Positions 7,184-14,692 of a DNA stretch of 20,081 nucleotides are shown piece by piece. The stretch comes from a virus. The translations under genes and the position numbers were made by a program. The stretch's first letter is position 1. Every line of letters starts with the position of its first letter. The notes under the pieces were generated by a model. It did no database searches, was not told the DNA's origin, and saw only the letters and a list, made by a program, of their open reading frames with translations. The DNA is taken from IMG/VR virus record IMGVR_UViG_3300032088_000123, positions 1 through 20,081 of that record, one strand, 5' to 3'.

Positions 7184-8661
7184 TGTTAGTACCATTAAAC
7201 ATACCACCAGGTGTATACACCAACGGCACAGAGTATCAGTCAAAAGGCCGTAACTTTGATGCTAACCTTGTGCGCTGGCAATTTGGAGCACTAGGGCCAA
7301 TAGGCGGTTGGAGGCAAAGAACAACTACAACTGTAAGCGGCAAGGCAAGACGTGTTATATCTTGGCGTGATAACAGTAATCAAATATTTGCCGCTATAGG
7401 TACCAACAGTAACTTGTACGCTATGACTGTAGGAGGTGCTGTAACAGATATTACGCCTTCTGGATTGACTACAGGCAGGGCAGATGCAGATACAGGTGCT
7501 GGTTATGGCACAGGTTTATATGGTCGCGGCCCGTATGGGGTTAGTAACCCTGCTGTAACTAATACTATAAATCCAGCAAGTGTATGGTCATTAGACACTT
7601 TTGGTCAAATATTACTAGGTGTATTGCCTGATGATGGTAAATTATACGAATGGAATGTAGATGTAAATGTTGATGCTACACAAGTAACAAATGCACCTAT
7701 AAGTAATAAAGCAGTATTAGTAACACCAGAACGTATTGTAATGTGTCTTGGAGCAGCAGGAGTGCCAAGAGATGTTGCTTGGTCAGACCAAGAAGATAGA
7801 AATCAATGGACAGCGGCAGCCAACAACCAAGCTGGTAACTTTAGCTTGCAAACAGCTGGTACAATATTAAATGCTGTTAATGTAAAAGGTGGTAGCCTGA
7901 TATTTACAGACAAAGACGTATGGCGCGTTGTATATTTAGGGCCGCCATTAGTGTACGGATTTCCACAAGATAATGCTGGTGGTGGTTTAGTATCTGCTGG
8001 TGCTGTAACTACGGCTGATGGCGCAGCATATTGGATGTCACATGAAAACTTTTATGTTTATACAGGTTACAGCCAACCTATAAAATGCGACGTACATGAT
8101 GCAGTATTTAAAGATATTAACAGAGCGCAAATTAGTAAAGTTACTGCTTGGCATAACGCATCATTTGGTGAGGTTTGGTGGTTTTACCCTAGTGCGGATA
8201 GCACTGAAAATGACAAATATGTGGTTTATGACTACAGAGAAGGGCATTGGAATAAAGGCAGTTTATCGCGATTATGTGCGACAGACAAAGCGCCGTTACC
8301 ATATCCAATAGCTGTAGATGCTACTGGTAAGATATATGACCATGAGTTTGGGTATGACCACAATGGCGATGTAAGTTTTATTGAGCATGGCCCTGTAGAA
8401 TTAGGTTCGGGTGAAAACAGCTCTAATCTTACGTTTTTATACCCTGATGAAAGCGCACAAGGCGATGTGAGCATGACATTTAAAACCAAAATGTATCCTA
8501 ACGGCACAGAGCGTAGTTTTGGGCCATATACAGCAACTAGGCAACCTGTACCAATAAGAGTACATGGCAGACAGATGCTTGTTAAGGCAATAGGCGCAGA
8601 GTCAACTAATTGGAGGCTTGGTGTACCGCGTATTGAAGTTAAACCAGGGAGCAAACGATGA
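7183..8661 (+). CDS. Tail nozzle / DNA-stabilisation protein (P22 gp10, T7 gp12 role)
   Basis: This 492-residue protein begins MLVPLNIPPGVYTNGTEYQS, the opening typical of podovirus nozzle proteins ('PPGVY.NGT.Y...GRW.D.N.VRW'). The body is a run of beta-strands consistent with a beta-propeller, including ISWRDNSNQIFAAIGTNSNL, VAWSDQEDRNQWTA, SLIFTDKDVWRVVYLG, AAYWMSHENFYVYTG and WWFYPSADS. Gly/Tyr-rich loops (GAGYGTGLYGRGPYG, about residues 104-118) are also usual for the family. P22 gp10 (472 aa) has a similar length. The hexameric nozzle extends the adaptor and plugs the packaged DNA. It starts in a TAATG overlap and ends in an ATGA overlap, in a chain of coupled tail genes. Family identity is judged by eye. 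Confidence 0.8.
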   Translation: MLVPLNIPPGVYTNGTEYQSKGRNFDANLVRWQFGALGPIGGWRQRTTTTVSGKARRVISWRDNSNQIFAAIGTNSNLYAMTVGGAVTDITPSGLTTGRADADTGAGYGTGLYGRGPYGVSNPAVTNTINPASVWSLDTFGQILLGVLPDDGKLYEWNVDVNVDATQVTNAPISNKAVLVTPERIVMCLGAAGVPRDVAWSDQEDRNQWTAAANNQAGNFSLQTAGTILNAVNVKGGSLIFTDKDVWRVVYLGPPLVYGFPQDNAGGGLVSAGAVTTADGAAYWMSHENFYVYTGYSQPIKCDVHDAVFKDINRAQISKVTAWHNASFGEVWWFYPSADSTENDKYVVYDYREGHWNKGSLSRLCATDKAPLPYPIAVDATGKIYDHEFGYDHNGDVSFIEHGPVELGSGENSSNLTFLYPDESAQGDVSMTFKTKMYPNGTERSFGPYTATRQPVPIRVHGRQMLVKAIGAESTNWRLGVPRIEVKPGSKR

Positions 8662-8867
8662 GGCTACCTGATGCAATGCCAGCCTACGATGCAATAAATG
8701 AAACAGAAACACGTCGCAATATTACATATGAAATGACGCAAACACGTAAGATTAATGAAGATATAAATATAAACGCAAACAATAGATTAATACTTACAAG
8801 TCCTAACGGCACACGCTATAGTGCAAGTATTAATAACTCTGGAGTATTAACATGGACGGCTCTGTAA
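8658..8867 (+). CDS. Small conserved-type phage protein
   Basis: This gene encodes 69 residues, with AGGGAG at 8646-8651 six bases before the ATG and a 4-base ATGA overlap with the nozzle stop. The N-terminus is polar and Asn-rich (INETETRRNITYEMTQTRKI). The C-terminus, LILTSPNGTRYSASINNSG, resembles the LTSPNGTRY-type ending of small structural proteins seen in many tailed phages, with alternating beta-strand residues. No enzyme motif or membrane segment is visible. It overlaps the next gene by 16 bases. A minor virion role is inferred from the neighbours. Confidence 0.65.
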   Translation: MRLPDAMPAYDAINETETRRNITYEMTQTRKINEDININANNRLILTSPNGTRYSASINNSGVLTWTAL

Positions 8868-9223
8868 ATATAGAGAACCATAAAGAACAAATTGTAAACG
8901 CTTTAGCACGTTCAGGACATAAACACACGTATGATGATGTAAAAAAAGCTGTTGCAAATAGTGAGGCACAATATTGGCCCGCTAATAACAGCGCTGCAAT
9001 AACACAAATAGCTAACAAATCTGATGGAACTGTTGGATTAAATGTTTGGCTATATGGTGGCGATTTAAAAGATTTTTATCTTTTAGTAGATGCCGCAAAA
9101 AAACACGTAAAAGACTTAGGCGGTGACTTTATTATGACATTTGACCACCGCAAGGGTTGGAACAGATTATTAAAAAAACTTGGTTTTGTTGAGCATGGCA
9201 AAACCTTAATATGGAGGCTGTAA
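8852..9223 (+). CDS. GNAT-like protein before the ejection genes
   Basis: This gene encodes 123 residues, with GGAG at 8841-8844 seven bases before the ATG. A helical N-terminus (VNALARSGHKHTYDDVKKAV) is followed by alternating strands and helices. The end, GGDFIMTFDHRKGWNRLLKKLGFVEHGK, has the 'helix then GF' shape of the last part of GNAT acetyltransferases. Small GNAT-like proteins occur next to internal virion protein genes in T7-like and other podoviruses. The clear acetyl-CoA pyrophosphate-binding loop (Q/RxxGxG/A) is not visible, so it may be a fold relic or a structural protein rather than an active enzyme. It overlaps the next gene at TAATG, and its Trp-Arg codons (TGG AGG) double as that gene's Shine-Dalgarno. 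Confidence 0.55.
   Translation: MDGSVNIENHKEQIVNALARSGHKHTYDDVKKAVANSEAQYWPANNSAAITQIANKSDGTVGLNVWLYGGDLKDFYLLVDAAKKHVKDLGGDFIMTFDHRKGWNRLLKKLGFVEHGKTLIWRL
9213..9217 (+). promoter_or_regulatory. Ribosome binding site that fixes the ejection-gene start at 9223
   Basis: GGAGG lies five bases before the ATG at 9223. An in-frame ATG at 9211 exists but overlaps this site, so the downstream ATG, in a TAATG junction with the preceding stop, is the better start. Confidence 0.7.
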
Positions 9224-10239
9224 TGGGCGGCAAGAAAAAAGTTGAAGATAAAAAAGATGTTACGTTTGACCCGTACTCAAGACAAATGCTGGATAGCGCT
9301 AATCGTAATGTTAATGAGCTTACAGGGCAAGAATTTGCACCCTATACAGGCGAACGTGTTGTAGATATAACGCAAGGTGAACGTGATGCTGTAGCTAATT
9401 ATTTAGGGAACAACGTAAGTAATCGCGGTTTTGTTGAGCAAGGCTTGTCAATGGCACAGCAAGGCGCACAATACACGCCAGACCAAATACAATCACAAAA
9501 CTTTACTGATGCAGATATTAGCGGATACATGAACCCATACATGGAAAACGTAATTAGTAATGCATTAAGTGATATAGACCGCAGAGAAATGGCTAGTGCT
9601 GAAAATATTGATGCACAAGCCTCTAGAGCATCTGCATTTGGGGGTTCTAGACAAGCAATACAGCAAGCTGAAAATACACGTAATTTTGGTGAAATAGCTG
9701 CAAAAACTGCGGCACAACTAAGGCAACAAGGTTATGAAGATGCTGCAAGTAGAGTGCAAGCAGATGCACAAAGACAGCTTATGGCAGACCAATATAATCA
9801 GTCGGCTGGATTACGAGGTGCAGATATGAGAGCGCGTAGTGCAGACCAAGTGGCAAATATGGCTGGTCAATTATCTGACGCTGATATGAGAGCAATGCAA
9901 ATTGAATCTGGATTAGGTGCTGCGGATAGAGAAATTGAACAGCAAAGATTGCAAGCAGCATATGATGATTATTTAGCAGGAATAAACGATAGATATAGAC
10001 GCGCTGATTATCAGATACAATTAGGTCAATTAACACCAAACTTACAAGACAGTACAAGCACACGTACAACAAGTGGTGGTAGCGGCATCGGTGGTATGAT
10101 TGGGCAAGGTCTGTTAGGATTAGCTAGTATGCCATCAGGCGGTGTAGGTGCTGGTATATTAGGTGGATTATTTAGTAAGCCATCAGCACCATCAGTACCT
10201 AGAGTTGACACTGGATTTGGTAATTACAACAGACTGTAA
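9223..10239 (+). CDS. Probable DNA-ejection / internal virion protein
   Basis: This gene encodes 338 residues if translation starts at 9223 (GGAGG five bases upstream) rather than at the in-frame ATG at 9211. The protein begins MGGKKKVEDKKDVTFDPYSR. It has a long Gln/Ala-rich helical core with repeated patterns (ADMRARSADQVANMAGQLSD, then DMRAMQIESGLGAADREIEQ). It ends in a Gly-rich hydrophobic stretch (about residues 290-318, around GQGLLGLASMPSGG and GAGILGGLF) that could insert in a membrane. Such a helical body with a glycine-zipper-like tail is usual in podovirus ejection proteins, which leave the virion first and help build a channel across the envelope. The neighbours on the right are also ejection-type. 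Role inferred from composition and order. Confidence 0.65.
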   Translation: MGGKKKVEDKKDVTFDPYSRQMLDSANRNVNELTGQEFAPYTGERVVDITQGERDAVANYLGNNVSNRGFVEQGLSMAQQGAQYTPDQIQSQNFTDADISGYMNPYMENVISNALSDIDRREMASAENIDAQASRASAFGGSRQAIQQAENTRNFGEIAAKTAAQLRQQGYEDAASRVQADAQRQLMADQYNQSAGLRGADMRARSADQVANMAGQLSDADMRAMQIESGLGAADREIEQQRLQAAYDDYLAGINDRYRRADYQIQLGQLTPNLQDSTSTRTTSGGSGIGGMIGQGLLGLASMPSGGVGAGILGGLFSKPSAPSVPRVDTGFGNYNRL

Positions 10240-10254
10240 ACAAAAGAGAATGAC

Positions 10255-12861
10255 ATGAGAAACCCACAACAAAATGCACTGTTAGCAAATATATTAATAA
10301 ATCCAAATACAGGACTTCCGTATCGTGGGCAAAGAAATAATAATTTGTTAAATATACGATATAATAAAGGTAATAATTGGCAAGGGCAAACAGGGCAAGA
10401 TGATTCGGGATACGCACAATTTGATAATAGATTTAGTGGCATACGTGCAGCTGATAAAGTATTAAACAATTATAGTAAATTGCATAATATAGACACAATT
10501 GAGGGTATGGTAAATAGATTTGCGCCTAAAGGTGATAATAATCCTGTAGATGCATATATAGACAATATATACGACAAAACTGGTATAGAGCGTGGAAGTA
10601 AAATTAATTTACAAGACCCAAATGTAAGAAATCAGTTGTTACCTGTAATGGGAAATTTTGAAACACCAGGTGCAAATATTACTTTAGATGACTTGCAACG
10701 CGCAAGAGGATTTAGCAAAGCACAAACAATACCAAGTAACAATCAGGGTGCTATAGCAAACCCATTGTTTGACCCAAATAATCAAGGCAGAATAAATGTA
10801 GACTTAACAAATAACTCTAACGAGCCAGTGTTTAGCGCCAAGGACATGATGAGAAATGATTACTACAAAGGTAGAGCAAAGTATGCACTTGGAAATAAAC
10901 AAAGAGTACAAGAACAAAAACAACGTGAAGAAAATTTAGCAGTAGCTAGACGTGTAAACAAAAAAATAGACATTGAGCAAAATCCATATGCAATTGGAGG
11001 TAAAAGAATTACACGCGAACCACAAGACCAAAGAATACTTGACATACTAACAAATAGAAAAAACAGACAAACAAACCAAAGGACAGAACCTACAGTTGTA
11101 AATACAAGACCAGGGTTTTTAGATTTAAAAAGAAAGTCTACATTAACACCCGAGGACGTAAATCCAGGCGAAGATTTACTAGGACAAAAAGTAAGTCGCA
11201 CAGCCTTACAAGTAATGTCTGCACCGCCTGATGAAGTAATAACAAGTAAAGCTGGTAATGTTACATATCAGCATTTAAAAAATACACCAGAAGATGTAAA
11301 AAAAGAATTGGCGAGACAAGCAATTGAAAAAGCAAAAGCTAAAGAGGCATTATATAAAGATAAATTAGGAGATAGTACTGGCTCTGGTACTGGCTCTGGT
11401 ACTGGCTCTGGTACTGGCTCTGGTACTGGCTCTGGTACTGGCTCTGGTACTGGCTCTGGTACTGGCTCTGAAAGTGGTAGTTTTTTGAATGCTGGTATGT
11501 ATCGTAATCCAGCAGGGCAAATAAATACAAATGTAGAAAGGCCAGAAACTGAAAGAGATAGATTAACAAGATTAATACAAGAAGAATACAAGCCAACAAG
11601 TATGAACAAAAATAAATATTTACTAGGCATATTAGGTGGCATTATGGCAGATAGATTTGGCGACCCTACTGTAAACAATAATAATTTTGGTCAATTTATG
11701 GATTACGCACAAAGCCAAAATGCAAATAATTATGAACAATATAATGACCGCAGAAATTCATTGCTAGAACAATTAAAATTACTAGATGACCAAAGCATTG
11801 ATAAACAAGATAGTGCAGGTTATTACAACCCTTACCAAACTGGTTTAATGTATGGATATTACGATGGTAATAATTTTGTACGCGTACGTGATAGTGAAGA
11901 CAAAAAAGCAGACTACGCTGCAAATGCAGCTGCAGGTGGTATGAAAACACCAAGATTTGCACCATTTACAGCTAGTACAGTTGCACCTGACGCAGCTAAC
12001 AATTTACCTACAGAAGCAGATGTAGTAAGCCTTGACCCAGAAATACAAAAAACAAACGCACAATTACTTAATAATATAGAAAGTAATTATGAAATTGATG
12101 ATAGTTTGTCAGGCGAAGATAAAGAAAGAAAAAAAATTGAAAATATTAACAATTTAATTGGCGCACCACCAAAAAGTGCATTGATAGAACAACTTGACGG
12201 CACTAAAAAATATTGGTTTGATACTGGCCAGCCTGGGCAGCTTGAAACAATGCAATTACCAGGTGGCAAAACAATTAATATAAATTCACGCGCATCAAAG
12301 AAATATTACGATACATACGGAAGTGACGCACCACAAATAATTGCATCACTGCTGAAGCAAACTGATGGTTTAGCAAGAGAGTTAAATACATTAGATAATA
12401 TATTAAATATTGACCCTAAAATATTAAATAAAATGTCAGGCCCATTTAGAGGTGAAAGTGATAGCAAAATAGGTAAAACATTAGTAGGTACGTCAAAAGC
12501 GTTGGATTATTTTATACCAAGTGCAGTAGGCGGCCAACGTGGTGTAGCAGAAGATATAACTGCAGCAATATCATACTTTGACCAATTTGACGGACAAGTA
12601 TACGCAAAAGCTTATGAAATACTTAAAGGCGCTGGTCAAATCACTGAGTTTGAAGCACAAACAGTTGCAAAAGGACTTACAAACATTAGCAGAGGTTTAA
12701 GCGGTAAGAAACTTGTAGAGGCTATAAAGGAATATAAATTGATAAATCAAATTATATTAGATAATGGTAAAGCAAGATTTGGTATGAGAGATGAAAATGG
12801 TAATCCTTATGTAGAAAAAGACTTAGAAAAAGCATTGGCAGAACTTAAAGGTAGAAATTAA
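10255..12861 (+). CDS. Large internal virion protein with N-terminal muralytic-like domain
   Basis: This is an 868-residue protein. Residues about 22-115 (RGQRNNNLLNIRYNKGNNWQ, then QFDNRFSGIRAADKVLNNYS and NRFAPKGDNNPVDAYIDNIY) match the RNNNPGNIRY...W.G Q.G....F..F....GIRA pattern of phage structural peptidoglycan-degrading proteins, which open a local hole in the wall during DNA entry. Polar, Asn/Lys-rich sequence follows, then a (TGSG)n linker at residues 375-406. The C-terminal part contains AKAYEILKGAGQITEFEAQT (about residues 783-802), a motif I associate with internal virion proteins of podoviruses. Combining a wall-degrading domain with an ejection body resembles T7 gp16 in logic, though not in sequence. 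Base composition is markedly AT-richer than in the preceding genes. The catalytic residue of the N-terminal domain cannot be fixed by eye. Confidence 0.7.
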   Translation: MRNPQQNALLANILINPNTGLPYRGQRNNNLLNIRYNKGNNWQGQTGQDDSGYAQFDNRFSGIRAADKVLNNYSKLHNIDTIEGMVNRFAPKGDNNPVDAYIDNIYDKTGIERGSKINLQDPNVRNQLLPVMGNFETPGANITLDDLQRARGFSKAQTIPSNNQGAIANPLFDPNNQGRINVDLTNNSNEPVFSAKDMMRNDYYKGRAKYALGNKQRVQEQKQREENLAVARRVNKKIDIEQNPYAIGGKRITREPQDQRILDILTNRKNRQTNQRTEPTVVNTRPGFLDLKRKSTLTPEDVNPGEDLLGQKVSRTALQVMSAPPDEVITSKAGNVTYQHLKNTPEDVKKELARQAIEKAKAKEALYKDKLGDSTGSGTGSGTGSGTGSGTGSGTGSGTGSGTGSESGSFLNAGMYRNPAGQINTNVERPETERDRLTRLIQEEYKPTSMNKNKYLLGILGGIMADRFGDPTVNNNNFGQFMDYAQSQNANNYEQYNDRRNSLLEQLKLLDDQSIDKQDSAGYYNPYQTGLMYGYYDGNNFVRVRDSEDKKADYAANAAAGGMKTPRFAPFTASTVAPDAANNLPTEADVVSLDPEIQKTNAQLLNNIESNYEIDDSLSGEDKERKKIENINNLIGAPPKSALIEQLDGTKKYWFDTGQPGQLETMQLPGGKTININSRASKKYYDTYGSDAPQIIASLLKQTDGLARELNTLDNILNIDPKILNKMSGPFRGESDSKIGKTLVGTSKALDYFIPSAVGGQRGVAEDITAAISYFDQFDGQVYAKAYEILKGAGQITEFEAQTVAKGLTNISRGLSGKKLVEAIKEYKLINQIILDNGKARFGMRDENGNPYVEKDLEKALAELKGRN
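11377..11470 (+). repeat. 12-bp minisatellite encoding (TGSG)n linker
   Basis: The unit actggctctggt occurs seven times perfectly (11377-11460), followed by ten bases of an eighth copy. It is in frame and encodes TGSG units (residues 375-402), then TGSES. Every copy uses identical codons, so the array is recent or kept uniform by slippage. Because the unit is a multiple of three, copy changes would lengthen or shorten the linker without breaking the frame. Confidence 0.95.
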
Positions 12862-12862
12862 A

Positions 12863-14407
12863 ATGACTGATTTTATAATAGATAAAAATGGCAATTTAAT
12901 TTCCGTAGATGAAATAGAGTCACAAAACTCTATAGATAGTAGCAATAGATTGGCTAAAGGTTTGACACAGCAAGCATTTAGAGGCGCAACTGCTAATTTA
13001 AGCGACCCAATATATGCTGGTATTAAATCACTAAGTCCAAATGTAACCTATCAAGATGCAAGGCAAGGTTTACGTGAATTAGATAAATACACTAAAGAAA
13101 CTGCACCTAAAGCTGCTATGGCTGCAAATATTGGTGGTTCAGCAATAGGATTTGGAAAGCTTAATGCATTAAAAGTATTACCATCACAATTAGCTAAAAG
13201 AGCAACATTGCGAGGACAACCAGAAAAAGCAGTAAAACGTGCATTAGAAAAAGCATCATTAAATGCAAAAGGAGTTGCAGGTGATTCTGTAGCATACAGT
13301 GTTGCAAGTGATATTGTTGACGATAAAGACGCTGAATTAGTTGCAAGAAACGCTGCGCTATCAGGATTGCTAGGCGCTGGTAGTGCTAAATTAATAAGCG
13401 GTGTGGGTAAAGGATTAGTTAGCAACGCAAATCGTAGAAAAATTAAAAAAGATAAAATTTCATCAGAAAATATATTAAAGCAAAGTGAAAAACATTATAA
13501 AGATGCAGCAAAACATAATACACCACTAGATGATAACATTGTTGATGATGCAATTAGAAATGCTAGTAGTAATAGAGATGTACAATATGCAACTGGTGAA
13601 ACTAAAGCATTTATAGATGCATTAAGAAACAAAGTTAATGTAGAACCACAATTAATAAATAATAAAAGTGTGCGTATACAAACAACAAATTCATTACAAA
13701 AATTAATAACTGATGCAAAAGCTAGATTGCCAGGACTAGTGAAAGACCAAAAAGCACAAGCAACAGCAATATTAGATATTATAGATAGTTTAAACGACAC
13801 ACTTATAAATAAAGTTGGTGGCAATGCTAAAAAGTCACACGCAGCTTATTTGTTGGGTAATCAAGAGTATTCACGTTATAGTCGTATAGCTAATTCAGAA
13901 AAAGTAATAGGAAATCCAAATGCAACTGATATTGCAGGAAACCCAATAAGGGGTAATATTGAATATATGCGCGGTGCAGATGCAATACAAGAAATAAGAA
14001 ATACCGCACGAAATGTAGCAAGTGGCTCAAGTGGTGTAGGTAAAAATTCTGTAGGCAATAAGAATGTATTAAATATTGCAGATGATTTGGTGTATCCATC
14101 AACAACGCAAAAATTAAAAGAAGTAGTTGCTGGTACTTCACTTACTGATGGCAATCTTAATGTTGCTGGTGGGTTAGGCGTATTAAGTGGTGTTGCAACA
14201 GGTGGTATAGCTGGCCCAATAGCTATACTTACAAGTGCTGATATTGTTAGTAAAAGTGTAAAAAAACAAGCAGTTAAACAATTGCAAGAAATTATTAATG
14301 CATTAAAATTGCAGGAAAATTATAGATTGTTAAGTCCTAGTGAAACAAATACAATGCGTACAATTAGTAGAGTATTAGGCGCGCAATCAAGTAATTTGTA
14401 TGATTAG
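12863..14407 (+). CDS. Probable DNA-ejection protein with hydrophobic Gly-rich segments
   Basis: This 514-residue protein starts one base after the stop of the 868-aa gene. It begins MTDFIIDKNGNLISVDEIES and is mainly helical and polar. Three Gly/Ala-rich, membrane-competent stretches stand out at about residues 84-98 (AAMAANIGGSAIGFG), 164-187 (LSGLLGAGSAKLISGVGKGL) and 434-462 (VAGGLGVLSGVATGGIAGPI onward). The last of these, 25 or more residues long, is the best transmembrane candidate. This pattern suits podovirus ejection proteins, which are stored in the head and then cross into the cell envelope. No enzymatic motif was recognised. It shares the low-GC composition of the preceding gene and overlaps the next gene by 8 bases. 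The function is inferred from order and composition. Confidence 0.6.
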   Translation: MTDFIIDKNGNLISVDEIESQNSIDSSNRLAKGLTQQAFRGATANLSDPIYAGIKSLSPNVTYQDARQGLRELDKYTKETAPKAAMAANIGGSAIGFGKLNALKVLPSQLAKRATLRGQPEKAVKRALEKASLNAKGVAGDSVAYSVASDIVDDKDAELVARNAALSGLLGAGSAKLISGVGKGLVSNANRRKIKKDKISSENILKQSEKHYKDAAKHNTPLDDNIVDDAIRNASSNRDVQYATGETKAFIDALRNKVNVEPQLINNKSVRIQTTNSLQKLITDAKARLPGLVKDQKAQATAILDIIDSLNDTLINKVGGNAKKSHAAYLLGNQEYSRYSRIANSEKVIGNPNATDIAGNPIRGNIEYMRGADAIQEIRNTARNVASGSSGVGKNSVGNKNVLNIADDLVYPSTTQKLKEVVAGTSLTDGNLNVAGGLGVLSGVATGGIAGPIAILTSADIVSKSVKKQAVKQLQEIINALKLQENYRLLSPSETNTMRTISRVLGAQSSNLYD

Positions 14408-14681
14408 CCGCAAACCCATACTAAAAGCTAAAATGAAGTGCAACAAGCCTAGACGTACGCCTGGGCATAAAACAAAGTCGCACGTTGTAAAAGCGTGTTA
14501 TGATGGCAAAGAAAAGATAATACGCTTTGGACAGCAAGGTGCTAGTACAGCAGGAAAGCCTAAGTCTGGTGAAAGCCAACGTATGAAGAAAAAGAGAGCT
14601 AGTTTTAAAGCGAGACATCGCAAGAACATAGCAAAAGGTAAATCAAGCGCAGCTTATTGGGCTGACCGCGTAAAATGGTAA
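14400..14681 (+). CDS. Small, strongly basic phage protein
   Basis: This 93-residue protein is very rich in Lys and Arg. It has KCNKPRRTPGHKTKSHVVKA near the start, then DGKEKIIRFGQQGA, SFKARHRKNIAK and the ending AYWADRVKW. This 'KPRRT....SHVVKA..GK.K.IRFG..G.......SFKARH.....S..YWA....W' layout occurs in a small protein family of unknown function found in many marine phages. I do not give it a name. Its charge suggests nucleic acid or internal-DNA contact, and its position next to ejection genes and before the fiber suggests a minor virion protein. It starts inside the last codons of the 514-aa gene (8-base overlap). Confidence 0.7.
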   Translation: MISRKPILKAKMKCNKPRRTPGHKTKSHVVKACYDGKEKIIRFGQQGASTAGKPKSGESQRMKKKRASFKARHRKNIAKGKSSAAYWADRVKW

Positions 14682-14682
14682 T

Positions 14683-14686
14683 GGAG
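14683..14686 (+). promoter_or_regulatory. Ribosome binding site of the tail fiber gene
   Basis: GGAG within GGAGAG lies 6 bases before the ATG at 14693 if the full GGAG is extended to AG (14683-14688 gives a 4-base gap). The site falls in the 11-base gap after the basic-protein gene. Confidence 0.6.
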
Positions 14687-14692
14687 AGTTAA

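Noticed and set aside
11377-11470. Tandem repeats as a CRISPR array or phage origin iterons
   Set aside because: The 12-bp units are directly adjacent without spacers, lie inside a coding sequence in frame, and give a simple peptide repeat.
11268-11678. Minus-strand frame with PEPV repeats
   Set aside because: The repeats are the reverse complement of the TGSG minisatellite; all frames of a 12-bp repeat stay open, so this is not evidence of a gene.
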